From Buchnera aphidicola (Muscaphis stroyani) (GTDB lineage: Bacteria > Pseudomonadota > Gammaproteobacteria > Enterobacterales > Enterobacteriaceae), in contig NZ_CP034861.1 of assembly GCF_005080865.1 (NCBI RefSeq), positions 62,001 through 126,000 on the forward strand: DNA of 64,000 bases. Reading direction: 5' to 3'. The stretch's first letter is position 1. Each line of letters starts with the position of its first letter. Position numbers and translations under genes: made by a program. Positions 11,838 through 19,932 of the stretch are shown here, in pieces. The notes under the pieces are model-generated. The model saw only the letters and a list, made by a program, of their open reading frames with translations, had not been told where the DNA came from and did no database searches.

Positions 11838-12465
11838 TAAAAATTTAGAAAAAAATTGGACTCGATGGCATCCAGAAAAAATAAATTTCACAGAAAAAGA
11901 AATTAAAAATAAAAATATAAAACTTAAATGCGCAGAAAAAAAAGATCATCAATTTAATAAATTAAATGATATTGATATAAATTTACTGAAAGAAGAATCT
12001 TATAATATTGGTTTTCAAAAAGGATTATTAACATGTAAAGAACAAAATAATTTATTGAATAATAAGATACACGATTTATTCATAGATTTTGAAAGTTCTT
12101 TATCTATTTTCGAAGATGCTTTAATTTCTCGTGTGTTTAAAATAATATTTAAAGTTTCAGCTTATGTTATTGGTAAAGAACCTGATATCAGAGAGTCAGT
12201 TTTATTGAAATACTTAAAAAAAGTCATTGAAAAAGAAGGAATTTTTCTCAAAAAACCACAATTGTTTATTCATCCAGATAACAAAGAATTAGTAGAAAAA
12301 ATATTTAAAAAATCGTTAAATATTTATAAATGGAACTTATTTTATGATAAAAATATTGATTTAAATGGGTGTCAAGTAAGATCAGAAAGCGGTTATATAG
12401 ATGCTACTATTGATTCTAGATGGAAAGAATTATGTCGTCTTATTTATTCAGAGGAATATCAATGA
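11830..12465 (+). CDS. fliH: Flagellar export regulator FliH
   Basis: FliH dimerises and docks the FliI ATPase to the C ring through FliN. The 211-residue protein (E. coli 228) keeps the C-terminal domain, including the stretch NLFYDKNIDLNGCQVRSESG, which resembles the V-ATPase E-subunit-like end of the family, and ends with GYIDATIDSRWKEL. The N-terminal half is highly charged and diverged. It overlaps fliG upstream and shares an ATGA stop/start with fliI. Confidence 0.9.
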   Translation: MPDKNLEKNWTRWHPEKINFTEKEIKNKNIKLKCAEKKDHQFNKLNDIDINLLKEESYNIGFQKGLLTCKEQNNLLNNKIHDLFIDFESSLSIFEDALISRVFKIIFKVSAYVIGKEPDIRESVLLKYLKKVIEKEGIFLKKPQLFIHPDNKELVEKIFKKSLNIYKWNLFYDKNIDLNGCQVRSESGYIDATIDSRWKELCRLIYSEEYQ

Positions 12466-13826
12466 ACTTAAGATGTTCTAGATGGCTAAAAAAATTTTCT
12501 TATTTTGAAAAACGAGTAGATGAACTTTCTAATGTTATTTTTTACGGTAGGATTGTAAGTGTTAATGGATTGATTTTAAAAGCAGTAGGTTTAAAGATTC
12601 CAATAGGCGCACGATGTTTTATTGAAAGAATTATAAATGGTCATGATATAAACATTGAAGCTGAAGTAATAGGTCTTTTGAAAAAAGAAATCATTTTATT
12701 ATCTTTTGAAGATACAAATGGAGTTGTTTCAGGTGCTCGTGTATTTTCTAAGTTAGGAAGTAACACTCAATATGTTTTAAACAAAATTCCATTAGGAATG
12801 AAATTGTTAGGAAGAGTTTTAGATGGGATAGGTCATCCTTTAGATGGACGTCCTATACCTCATTTAAAATATTATTCTAAAATTTATAATCACAGTATTA
12901 ATCCATTAAAAAGAAGACCTATTACTAATGTATTAGATACAGGAATAAGGTCTATTAATGGGCTTTTAACTATAGGGATAGGACAGAGAATTGGTTTGTT
13001 TTCTAGTTCTGGTGTTGGAAAAAGTATCTTACTTGGAATGATAGCAAAATATACAAAATCTGATGTCGTTGTTATAGCGTTAATTGGAGAAAGAGGAAGA
13101 GAAGTTAAGGATTTTATAGAAAATATACTAGGTTCTGAAGGAAGCTCTCGGTCTGTAATTATTGCTGCTCCAGCTGACGCTTCTCCTTTAAAGCGAGTGG
13201 AAGGAGCTTCTTATGCTACTAGCATAGCAGAATATTTTCGTTCTAAAAACAAACATGTTTTGCTTATTATGGATTCTTTAACTCGTTATGCGATGGCTCA
13301 AAGAGAAATTTCATTGGCTTTAAATGAGTTTCCAGTATCTAAAGGTTATCCTCCTTCTATATTTTCTAAAATTCCTGATTTATTAGAGCGTACGGGTAAT
13401 ACTTATCATGAAAACGGCTCTATTACTGCTTTTTATACCATCTTAACTGAAAGTGAAGAGGATCATCAAGATCCAGTTTCTTATCTTGCTCGTTCTATAT
13501 TAGATGGTCATATTATTTTATCACGTCAATATTCGGATGCAGGTCATTATCCTGCTATCGATATAGAATCTTCTATCAGTCGAATTATGCCGGATATTGT
13601 AAACGTAAAACAATACTCACAGGCTTGTCATTTTAAAAAATTAGTCTCTGCTTATCAAAGAAATAAAGATTTAATACATGTTGGAGCTTATATTAATGGA
13701 ACAAATCCCATTTTAGATCAAGCTATACGAATTTGGCCCAAAATAGAAAAGTTTTTACAGCAAGAAAAATCAGAAAAAAGTGATTATTCAACTGCTTGTA
13801 AGGAGCTGAATGAAATATTTATTTAA
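12462..13826 (+). CDS. fliI: Flagellum-specific export ATPase FliI
   Basis: FliI is the hexameric ATPase that energises flagellar type III export. From the ATG at 12462, which overlaps the fliH stop as ATGA and has GAGG upstream, the product is 454 residues (E. coli 457). Walker A is SSSGVGKSILL, Walker B is LLIMDSLTRYAMAQRE, and the catalytic glutamate segment is LIGERGREVKDF. These are essentially unchanged, in contrast to the decayed rotor genes around it. That strongly suggests active protein export. Confidence 0.97.
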   Translation: MNLRCSRWLKKFSYFEKRVDELSNVIFYGRIVSVNGLILKAVGLKIPIGARCFIERIINGHDINIEAEVIGLLKKEIILLSFEDTNGVVSGARVFSKLGSNTQYVLNKIPLGMKLLGRVLDGIGHPLDGRPIPHLKYYSKIYNHSINPLKRRPITNVLDTGIRSINGLLTIGIGQRIGLFSSSGVGKSILLGMIAKYTKSDVVVIALIGERGREVKDFIENILGSEGSSRSVIIAAPADASPLKRVEGASYATSIAEYFRSKNKHVLLIMDSLTRYAMAQREISLALNEFPVSKGYPPSIFSKIPDLLERTGNTYHENGSITAFYTILTESEEDHQDPVSYLARSILDGHIILSRQYSDAGHYPAIDIESSISRIMPDIVNVKQYSQACHFKKLVSAYQRNKDLIHVGAYINGTNPILDQAIRIWPKIEKFLQQEKSEKSDYSTACKELNEIFI

Positions 13827-13857
13827 ACATTTTTATTAAAATAATTTGAGTATAATA

Positions 13858-14310
13858 ATGAATTATAAAAAAATTCCATTTTTAATTTTAGAAAAAATAG
13901 AAAAAAAAAATGCAGAAAAAAAAATGATTGATATGAAAAATGTAAGTTTAAATAACAAACAATGTTATCAACAATTAGAACTTTTAATAAATTATCAAAA
14001 CGAATACATAAAAAAATTATTTAATAAAACTTTAGTAGGTATTTTATCTTATGAATGGAATAATTATAAAGATTTTATTTATCTATTAAATTGCATTATA
14101 CAAGATCATAAAACTCAAATAAAAAAAAATGAAAAAAAAATGAAAAAAAAAATAAATAATTATTTAAAAAATCAATCTAAATTAAAAGTTTGGAGTTTGT
14201 TAAATTTTAAAAATAAACAAGTTATATTAAAACATAAAGAATTGATGGATCAAAAATTAAATAATGAATTGTCTCAGTTAAACGCTTTTCAAAAAGGGTT
14301 GTTATCCTGA
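13858..14310 (+). CDS. fliJ: Flagellar export chaperone/stalk protein FliJ
   Basis: FliJ is a coiled-coil stalk inside the FliI hexamer and an escort of export chaperones. The 150-residue product (E. coli 147) keeps QCYQQLELLINYQNEY, matching E. coli QQAEEQLKMLIDYQNEY, and is otherwise a Lys-rich helix. I chose the ATG at 13858. An upstream TTG at 13846 adds four residues. The gene holds an A10 tract (13901-13910) and an A9 tract (13916-13924) but remains in frame. Its stop overlaps the fliK start by one base. Confidence 0.9.
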   Translation: MNYKKIPFLILEKIEKKNAEKKMIDMKNVSLNNKQCYQQLELLINYQNEYIKKLFNKTLVGILSYEWNNYKDFIYLLNCIIQDHKTQIKKNEKKMKKKINNYLKNQSKLKVWSLLNFKNKQVILKHKELMDQKLNNELSQLNAFQKGLLS

Positions 14311-15467
14311 TGTTAAAAATTATTGGTGATTTGAGTTTTCAAAAAAAAATGTTTTCTTCTATCAAAAAGAATAATTTTTGTAATTTGTCAAGCGAAGATA
14401 ACAAATCTAAATTATTTTTTAATCAATTAAAAACGTTTTTAATGAAAAAAGAGATTAAATTTAATAATATTTTTACTAAATCTAAAAAAAATAAAGATGA
14501 AGATGTTACATATTCAAATTTTTCGATTAACAATTTAATAAATATTTTAAATAAAAAAAATTTTATTTCAAATAAAAATCAAATAAATCATTTTATGTTT
14601 TCAAAAATAGAAAAAAAAAAAATAAATACTTCTAAAAAAGATGCATACAATAATATGTTAGATAATTTTAACAAGAATTTAAACAAAAAACCTAAAATAA
14701 AAAAAATAATTTTGAAAAAAAAATTATTATCTAACAAAAATAAATTTTTTCTATATAATGAATTAAAAAAAAATAAAACAATGAAAAATATAAATTTTAA
14801 AAATTTACATAATAAAATTACTATTAATAAAAAAGATACTGTAAATTTTGAAAAAAAGCACATCCAATTTAAAGAAAATAGTAAACAATTAGTTCTTTTT
14901 ACTCATAATAAAAGTAAAAACAATAATTGTATTTTTTTAAAAAATTTTCATAAGTCAAATCAATTAACGCGTTATCTTAATCCATTGAATAGAGTTGAGG
15001 AACAAAGTTACAAAAGATTACACACAGATAAGTTAAATTCTTGTTTTTTTGAAAATGTCTTAGAATGGCAAAAAAAAATTACTGAAAAAATACTGCTATC
15101 GATTTCCAATAAAGATCATAAAGCAGAAATTTCTTTGAAACCAGAATCTCTTGGTTTTATACATGTTCAAATTAAAATGAAAAAAAATCAAGCAATATTA
15201 AACTTAATTTCTGATCATAATGATGTTAGAGCCATTTTAGAAAGCTCTCTTCCTTTTTTACGTGATTCTTTGAGGCAAAACGGAATTAAATTAAAAAAAG
15301 CAAATGTTTATAGTACTTTTTTAGATATGAATGAAATGTTAGAAAAAAAATATAAAAAAACAGTATATAATGATGTTCACCAAAATTTTCAATTAAATAA
15401 ATTTTTTATTTTAGTAAAGAATCAAAAAAATCTTAAAAATTATGAATCAATTGATGTACATGTTTGA
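14310..15467 (+). CDS. fliK: Flagellar hook-length control protein FliK
   Basis: FliK is a secreted ruler whose C-terminal domain switches the export gate from rod/hook to late substrates. It has 385 residues (E. coli 375). Only the C-terminal domain is well conserved: KAEISLKPESLGFIHVQIK, then LPFLRDSLRQNGIKLKKANV. The first ~240 residues are a Lys/Asn-rich low-complexity stretch. An A12 tract at 14611-14622 is the longest homopolymer I noticed, and the frame is intact through it. The 107-base gap after it has no fliL. Confidence 0.9.
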   Translation: MLKIIGDLSFQKKMFSSIKKNNFCNLSSEDNKSKLFFNQLKTFLMKKEIKFNNIFTKSKKNKDEDVTYSNFSINNLINILNKKNFISNKNQINHFMFSKIEKKKINTSKKDAYNNMLDNFNKNLNKKPKIKKIILKKKLLSNKNKFFLYNELKKNKTMKNINFKNLHNKITINKKDTVNFEKKHIQFKENSKQLVLFTHNKSKNNNCIFLKNFHKSNQLTRYLNPLNRVEEQSYKRLHTDKLNSCFFENVLEWQKKITEKILLSISNKDHKAEISLKPESLGFIHVQIKMKKNQAILNLISDHNDVRAILESSLPFLRDSLRQNGIKLKKANVYSTFLDMNEMLEKKYKKTVYNDVHQNFQLNKFFILVKNQKNLKNYESIDVHV

Positions 15468-15574
15468 TTTAAAAAATGAGTAAATTAACAAAAATAATTA
15501 TTTTTATAATAAAAAACAAACTTTTAGATTTGTTTTCAACAACTTTTACCTGTGAAGTTTTGTGAGGTATATAA

Positions 15575-16924
15575 GTGGGAAAAAGCAATAATTTTCACAA
15601 TAAACTAAAAAAAGTTTATTCTCGAGAAGAAAATTTAAAAAATTTTATTACACAAGAAGAAATTAACGAATTAGAAGAAATTAATTATAATTTTATCCAT
15701 GAGATCATAAAAAATTTGTCTGATTTTTCTAAAGGTTTTGTAAAATTAACTTCTTATAGCATAAACATAGAATCTAATTTTTTTATAGAAAAACCACAAT
15801 TCAAAATATATTCAAATTTAATAGAAACTTTTCATTTTCAAAAAAAATCTTTTATATTTTTATCTTCAAATTTTTTACCCACTTTAATAGATGTTCTATT
15901 TGGTGGAAATGGTTGCTTTCAAGAAGATGAAAAAAAAACAAAAATTACTTATACTGAATATTTAATTAATACAAAATTAATAAAAATTATATTAGAATCT
16001 TTTACTAATGCTTGCAAAAAGTTTTTTTTAATTAAAATGAAATTTATTAACACAAAGATACTCTTTCATTTAAAAGATTTTAATCACAATTCAACAAAAA
16101 CAATAATTAGTCGTTTTAATTTGTATATTAATAATGTTAAAGTTTATTTTATTTTTTTAATTCCATTGTCGATAGTAAAAAAATTAAAAAATTCTACTTT
16201 TATCTCATCAAAAAAAGTTTTAAATTTAGAGGGAAATGATTTAAAAACTATATCTATTGATGATTTAGATGATGTAAAATTAGAGATTATAGTTAAATTA
16301 AATGGAATTTCTGTGTCTGAATCTCAATTATCTAACTTATCAGTTGGAAATATATTTTCAATTCAAAATCCTAATAAAATTATTGCCTTAATAGAAAAAA
16401 AACAAATATTGTTAGGATATTATAAGTCATATAATGATAAATCTGCTTTTCTTGTAAAAGAATTTATTAACGATAATTTAAATTCTATTACGACAAGGAA
16501 TATTTCAATGAGTAATTTAAAAAAAAATATTGCGAAAAAAAACTTTGACAATTCTAAAAAATTGATTAATTCTAAAAAAAATATTAATCATGAAAGTTGT
16601 TATTTTAATGAAGCTTCAGTATCTGATCATAATATAAAAAACAATACTTTGTATGATTCTAAAAAAGAAATAAGTCATAAAAATATTATAGAAAATTTAC
16701 CAGTAAACATTACTGTGCAATTAGGAAAATTAAAAATAAAAATTAAAGATTTCCTTAATTTATCAAAAGATAATGTATTAATTTTAGACAAATCTATACA
16801 AGAACCATTAGATGTTTTTATGAATGATTGCTTAATTGCTTCAGGTGAAATTGTATTTTTAGAAAATAAGTATGGTTTACGAATTACTGAAGTAAAAAAT
16901 AATTTTAAAAAAAAATTAGTTTGA
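15575..16924 (+). CDS. fliM: FliM-FliN single reading frame (C-ring switch proteins)
   Basis: The first ~311 residues are FliM, with the FliG-binding GGXG motif FGGNGCF (110-113) and the SpoA domain ([20 protein letters not shown]). The frame then runs without a stop into FliN. The FliM N-terminal CheY-binding motif (LSQAEIDALL in E. coli) is absent, so chemotactic switching is not expected. The start is the GTG at 15575 with GTGAGG upstream. FliM's natural end coincides with the fliN ATG at 16508. An ATGA overlap like that of fliF/fliG is still there, but its TGA is not in the FliM frame. The cell may make a 449-residue fusion, separate FliN, or both. Confidence 0.88.
   Translation: MGKSNNFHNKLKKVYSREENLKNFITQEEINELEEINYNFIHEIIKNLSDFSKGFVKLTSYSINIESNFFIEKPQFKIYSNLIETFHFQKKSFIFLSSNFLPTLIDVLFGGNGCFQEDEKKTKITYTEYLINTKLIKIILESFTNACKKFFLIKMKFINTKILFHLKDFNHNSTKTIISRFNLYINNVKVYFIFLIPLSIVKKLKNSTFISSKKVLNLEGNDLKTISIDDLDDVKLEIIVKLNGISVSESQLSNLSVGNIFSIQNPNKIIALIEKKQILLGYYKSYNDKSAFLVKEFINDNLNSITTRNISMSNLKKNIAKKNFDNSKKLINSKKNINHESCYFNEASVSDHNIKNNTLYDSKKEISHKNIIENLPVNITVQLGKLKIKIKDFLNLSKDNVLILDKSIQEPLDVFMNDCLIASGEIVFLENKYGLRITEVKNNFKKKLV
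16508..16924 (+). CDS. fliN: FliN, probable internal start within the FliM-FliN frame
   Basis: FliN forms the bottom of the C ring and docks FliH for export. The 138 residues from the ATG at 16508 match E. coli FliN in length (137) and in the SpoA domain: [48 protein letters not shown] ribosome-binding site AAGGA at 16495-16499 sits eight bases before the ATG, which supports separate translation even though the upstream FliM frame reads through. The linker between the two SpoA domains is Asn/Lys/Ser-rich. Confidence 0.8.
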   Translation: MSNLKKNIAKKNFDNSKKLINSKKNINHESCYFNEASVSDHNIKNNTLYDSKKEISHKNIIENLPVNITVQLGKLKIKIKDFLNLSKDNVLILDKSIQEPLDVFMNDCLIASGEIVFLENKYGLRITEVKNNFKKKLV

Positions 16925-16935
16925 ATTTAAATTTT

Positions 16936-18078
16936 ATGAAAAATAATTTTTTTTCTCATTTAGTATTTAGCGATTTTCAAACTATATTTAATGGTACAAA
17001 ATTATTTGAAATAACAAGCGCATTGTCTCAAATAATACTTTTAATACTTTTTTTAAGTTGGATATTAAAAAAAATATCTATTTTTAAAATTAAAAATATA
17101 AATTCTTCTATGAAAATTATAGACAAAATAGTGGTTGGATCAAATGAATCTATTATTATACTAAAAGTTAAAGATAAACAATTAGTTTTAGGTATTACAA
17201 CTAAAAAAATTACCCATTTATGTACAATATCATCTGTTCAATCAAGAGATGAATTAGATGCAGAAAAAAAAAGTAATATTTTAGAAAAACATGCTTTTCA
17301 TCATTCTTTAAAAAATTTTGATAAACTCCCCCGGAAAAAAAAAATGTTTTATCGAATTGTTTCAATTTTATTTCTATTATTATTTTGTCCGCTGGTTTAT
17401 GCAGAAACGCCTCAAATAACTAGTCATATTTTAGAAGATGGAGGGCAAACTTGGTCTATTCCAGTTCAAACGTTAGTGCTTCTTACATCACTTACTTTTT
17501 TACCAGCGTTTATTTTGATGATGACTAGTTTTACAAGAATTATTATTGTTTTTGGTTTGTTACGAAATGCATTAGGAACTCCGTACGCACCTCCAAATCA
17601 AATATTAATAGGTTTAGCTCTTTTTTTAACTTTTTTTATTATGTCCCCTACTTTTGATGAAGCGTATAAAAATGCTTATATTCCATTTAGTAAAGAAAAA
17701 ATAAGCATGGAAGAAGCTATAAGCAAAGGATCTGTTCCATTCAGAGAATTTATGTTGCATCAAACTCGAACATCTGATATAGAATTATTTTCAAAATTAG
17801 CAAATATTACTTCTTATTCTAATCTTCAAGAAATACCGATGAGAGTTATACTACCATCGTTTGTTACTAGTGAATTGAAAACAGCATTTCAGATTGGATT
17901 TACTATTTTTATACCCTTTTTGATTATTGACTTAGTAGTTGCTAGTGTATTAATGGCTTTAGGTATGATGATGGTCCCTCCTACAACAATTTCTTTACCT
18001 TTTAAATTAATGTTATTTGTGTTAGTTGATGGATGGCAGTTACTGATTACTTCATTAGCTCAAAGTTTTAATTCATAA
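16936..18078 (+). CDS. fliO: FliO-FliP single reading frame (export gate)
   Basis: The first ~136 residues are FliO, a small membrane protein that helps FliP assemble. A transmembrane helix near residues 19-42 is followed by the family segment [24 protein letters not shown]. The frame then enters FliP at Met 17344 with no stop. The join is an A10 tract (17335-17344) whose last A is the first base of the FliP ATG. The start could also be a TTG at 16921 overlapping the fliN stop. FliO normally ends at this point, so the missing stop probably arose from an indel that put two overlapping genes in one frame. Confidence 0.82.
   Translation: MKNNFFSHLVFSDFQTIFNGTKLFEITSALSQIILLILFLSWILKKISIFKIKNINSSMKIIDKIVVGSNESIIILKVKDKQLVLGITTKKITHLCTISSVQSRDELDAEKKSNILEKHAFHHSLKNFDKLPRKKKMFYRIVSILFLLLFCPLVYAETPQITSHILEDGGQTWSIPVQTLVLLTSLTFLPAFILMMTSFTRIIIVFGLLRNALGTPYAPPNQILIGLALFLTFFIMSPTFDEAYKNAYIPFSKEKISMEEAISKGSVPFREFMLHQTRTSDIELFSKLANITSYSNLQEIPMRVILPSFVTSELKTAFQIGFTIFIPFLIIDLVVASVLMALGMMMVPPTTISLPFKLMLFVLVDGWQLLITSLAQSFNS
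17344..18078 (+). CDS. fliP: Flagellar export gate protein FliP, likely separate start inside the FliO-FliP frame
   Basis: FliP forms the core of the helical export gate with FliQ and FliR. From Met 17344 the product is 244 residues (E. coli 245) and begins with a plausible signal sequence, [20 protein letters not shown]. The conserved core is very well preserved: [20 protein letters not shown] is [21 protein letters not shown] here, followed by [35 protein letters not shown] and [10 protein letters not shown]. No good ribosome-binding site precedes the ATG (only CCGG then A10), so translation may depend on ribosomes coming from fliO or on the fused protein being made. Confidence 0.85.
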   Translation: MFYRIVSILFLLLFCPLVYAETPQITSHILEDGGQTWSIPVQTLVLLTSLTFLPAFILMMTSFTRIIIVFGLLRNALGTPYAPPNQILIGLALFLTFFIMSPTFDEAYKNAYIPFSKEKISMEEAISKGSVPFREFMLHQTRTSDIELFSKLANITSYSNLQEIPMRVILPSFVTSELKTAFQIGFTIFIPFLIIDLVVASVLMALGMMMVPPTTISLPFKLMLFVLVDGWQLLITSLAQSFNS

Positions 18079-18145
18079 TGTTTTTTAAAAATTTATTTTT
18101 TTTGAATGATAGATTTTAAATTCACTGCTAAAAATAGAGATTTTT

Positions 18146-18415
18146 ATGACTCCTGAATATGTAATGGCATTATTTTATGAGGCCATAAAAGTTACATTAA
18201 TGCTTGCATCTCCGCTTCTGCTATCAGCTTTAATTAGTGGTTTAATTATTAGTATATTGCAAGCGGCAACACAAATTAATGAACAAACTCTTTCGTTTAT
18301 TCCTAAATTTATTTCAGTTTTAAGTGTGATTATAATACTTGGACCTTGGATGCTAGGTACCATGATGGATTATATGCATAATTTGTTTCACAACATACCA
18401 TTAATTGTAAAATAA
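18146..18415 (+). CDS. fliQ: Flagellar export gate protein FliQ
   Basis: FliQ is an 89-residue membrane protein (E. coli 89) of the export gate, with two hairpin helices. The family start MTPEYVMALFYEAIKVTLML and the motif AATQINEQTLSFIPKFISV are almost identical to E. coli. It follows fliP by 67 bases, and its stop overlaps the fliR ATG by one base. High conservation fits a working gate. Confidence 0.97.
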   Translation: MTPEYVMALFYEAIKVTLMLASPLLLSALISGLIISILQAATQINEQTLSFIPKFISVLSVIIILGPWMLGTMMDYMHNLFHNIPLIVK

Positions 18416-19200
18416 TGATAAAATTTAATACTTTACATACAATAGAATTAATTAGTTATTTTTTATGGTCTTTAACTCGAATTTTATCTTTTTTATCTAC
18501 AGCTCCTATTTTTAGTGATAAATTAATAAGTAAAAAAAATAAAATAATGTTATCTATTTTCATTAGTATTTTAATAGCTCCTATGATACCTGAAATACAT
18601 GTAACGTTATTATCATCTGTGGGCCTTTTAATATTAATTCACCAAATACTAATTGGTACCGCATTGGGTTTTATTACTCGATTATTGTTTGCAGCAGCTA
18701 ACATGGCAGGAGAAATAATTAGTATGCAGATAGGTTTATCATTTTCAAATTTTTATAATTCTAGTAACCACATTGGAAATACGACAATTTCTCGTTTATT
18801 AAATATTTTTTTATTATTTTTTTTTCTCACTATTAATGCTCATCTTTATTTAATTTCCGTTTTGGTAGATAGTTTTTATAAAATTCCTATTGATATTCAT
18901 TTTTTACATTCTAATATTTTTTTTATTTTGTCAAAATTTTCTAGTTTTATTTTTATTAATGGTGTCATGTTTGTTTTACCAATTATAATATTTTTATTAT
19001 CCATCAGCATTATAATGAGTTTTTTAAATAGATTATCTCCACAAATGTCTATATTTTCTATTGGTTTTTCTTTAAGTTTGTTAATAGGAATATTCATGCT
19101 ATATGCTATGATATCTATTATTTTTCCTTTATTTCAAAGTTTTTTAAATGAATTAAAAATTTTTACATCTTATTTTTTTTATCAATTTCAAATTTTGTAA
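18415..19200 (+). CDS. fliR: Flagellar export gate protein FliR
   Basis: FliR completes the FliPQR export channel. It has 261 residues (E. coli 261) and several membrane helices. Recognisable family segments include APIFSDKLISKKNKIMLS, LGFITRLLFAAANMAGEIIS, MQIGLSFSNFYN and RLSPQMSIFSIGFSLSLLIG. It is the last gene of the operon and is followed within about 12 bases by a long palindromic terminator shared with the convergent rpmG. Confidence 0.96.
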   Translation: MIKFNTLHTIELISYFLWSLTRILSFLSTAPIFSDKLISKKNKIMLSIFISILIAPMIPEIHVTLLSSVGLLILIHQILIGTALGFITRLLFAAANMAGEIISMQIGLSFSNFYNSSNHIGNTTISRLLNIFLLFFFLTINAHLYLISVLVDSFYKIPIDIHFLHSNIFFILSKFSSFIFINGVMFVLPIIIFLLSISIIMSFLNRLSPQMSIFSIGFSLSLLIGIFMLYAMISIIFPLFQSFLNELKIFTSYFFYQFQIL

Positions 19201-19212
19201 ACATTTTTTAAG

Positions 19213-19244
19213 TAAAGTATAATTTTTTAAAAAATTATACTTTA
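19213..19244. terminator. Perfect 32-base palindrome, bidirectional terminator of fliR and rpmB-rpmG
   Basis: TAAAGTATAATTTTTT (19213-19228) is exactly reverse-complementary to the next 16 bases. It lies between two converging transcription units and has T-runs on both strands, the form expected of a two-way Rho-independent terminator. Confidence 0.75.
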
Positions 19245-19296
19245 GTTTTTGATTAATAATATAAAAAATTAAAAATTAATATTTATTTTTTTAATG

Positions 19297-19464
19297 TTAT
19301 TTAATTTTTCCTTCGTGATATAAAACGTGTTTTCGAACGACAGGATCATATTTTTTAAAAACTAATTTGTCTGGTGTATTTCGTTTGTTTTTAGTTGTAG
19401 TATAATAATGACCAGTTCCTGCAGAAGATATGAGTTTAATTTTTTCTCTATTTTTTTTAGCCAT
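19297..19464 (-). CDS. rpmG: 50S ribosomal protein L33
   Basis: This 55-residue protein of the large ribosomal subunit matches E. coli L33 (55 residues) along its whole length: [20 protein letters not shown], then [13 protein letters not shown], ending [18 protein letters not shown]. It lies four bases downstream of rpmB and is clearly co-transcribed with it, the same rpmB-rpmG order as in E. coli. The ATG is at 19464 on the minus strand. Confidence 0.97.
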   Translation of the reverse strand: MAKKNREKIKLISSAGTGHYYTTTKNKRNTPDKLVFKKYDPVVRKHVLYHEGKIK

Positions 19465-19468
19465 TAAA

Positions 19469-19705
19469 TTAATTACCTTTATTTTTAGAATTTATTGAAT
19501 TCAAAAATGACTCAATGCCTTTTTTATCAATACAACGCATTCCATGTACTGAAACTCTTAATTTAATAAATCTTTTTTGTGAAGGAATCCAAAAACGATG
19601 ATATTGAATATTTGCTAGAAATTGTCTTTTTGTTGCATTCATTGCATGGGAACGATTATTTCCAATCATTCTCTTTTTGCTAGTTATTTGACATATACGT
19701 GACAT
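19469..19705 (-). CDS. rpmB: 50S ribosomal protein L28
   Basis: L28 is a 78-residue protein of the large subunit, the same length as in E. coli. It begins [20 protein letters not shown] and keeps [19 protein letters not shown] and [17 protein letters not shown]. It heads the rpmB-rpmG pair, with a G/A-rich ribosome-binding site (AGGAAAAAAA) just upstream on the minus strand. It is divergent from tamB. Confidence 0.97.
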   Translation of the reverse strand: MSRICQITSKKRMIGNNRSHAMNATKRQFLANIQYHRFWIPSQKRFIKLRVSVHGMRCIDKKGIESFLNSINSKNKGN

Positions 19706-19932
19706 TTTTTTTCCTGTAATTAAGATTCAATATAATATTTTTTTAAAATTATACTAAATTTTATATTTTTTAAACAATGTTTTTTGTTATTAAAAAATTT
19801 TAAAATTATTAATAATATAAAAATATCGTTTTCATTATAAACTTTAATTCAAAATGTACTATACACTATAGTTTATAATTAATTGATTTATTTTCTATTA
19901 TTAATGTGCTGGTATGTAATAAGGATATTTTT

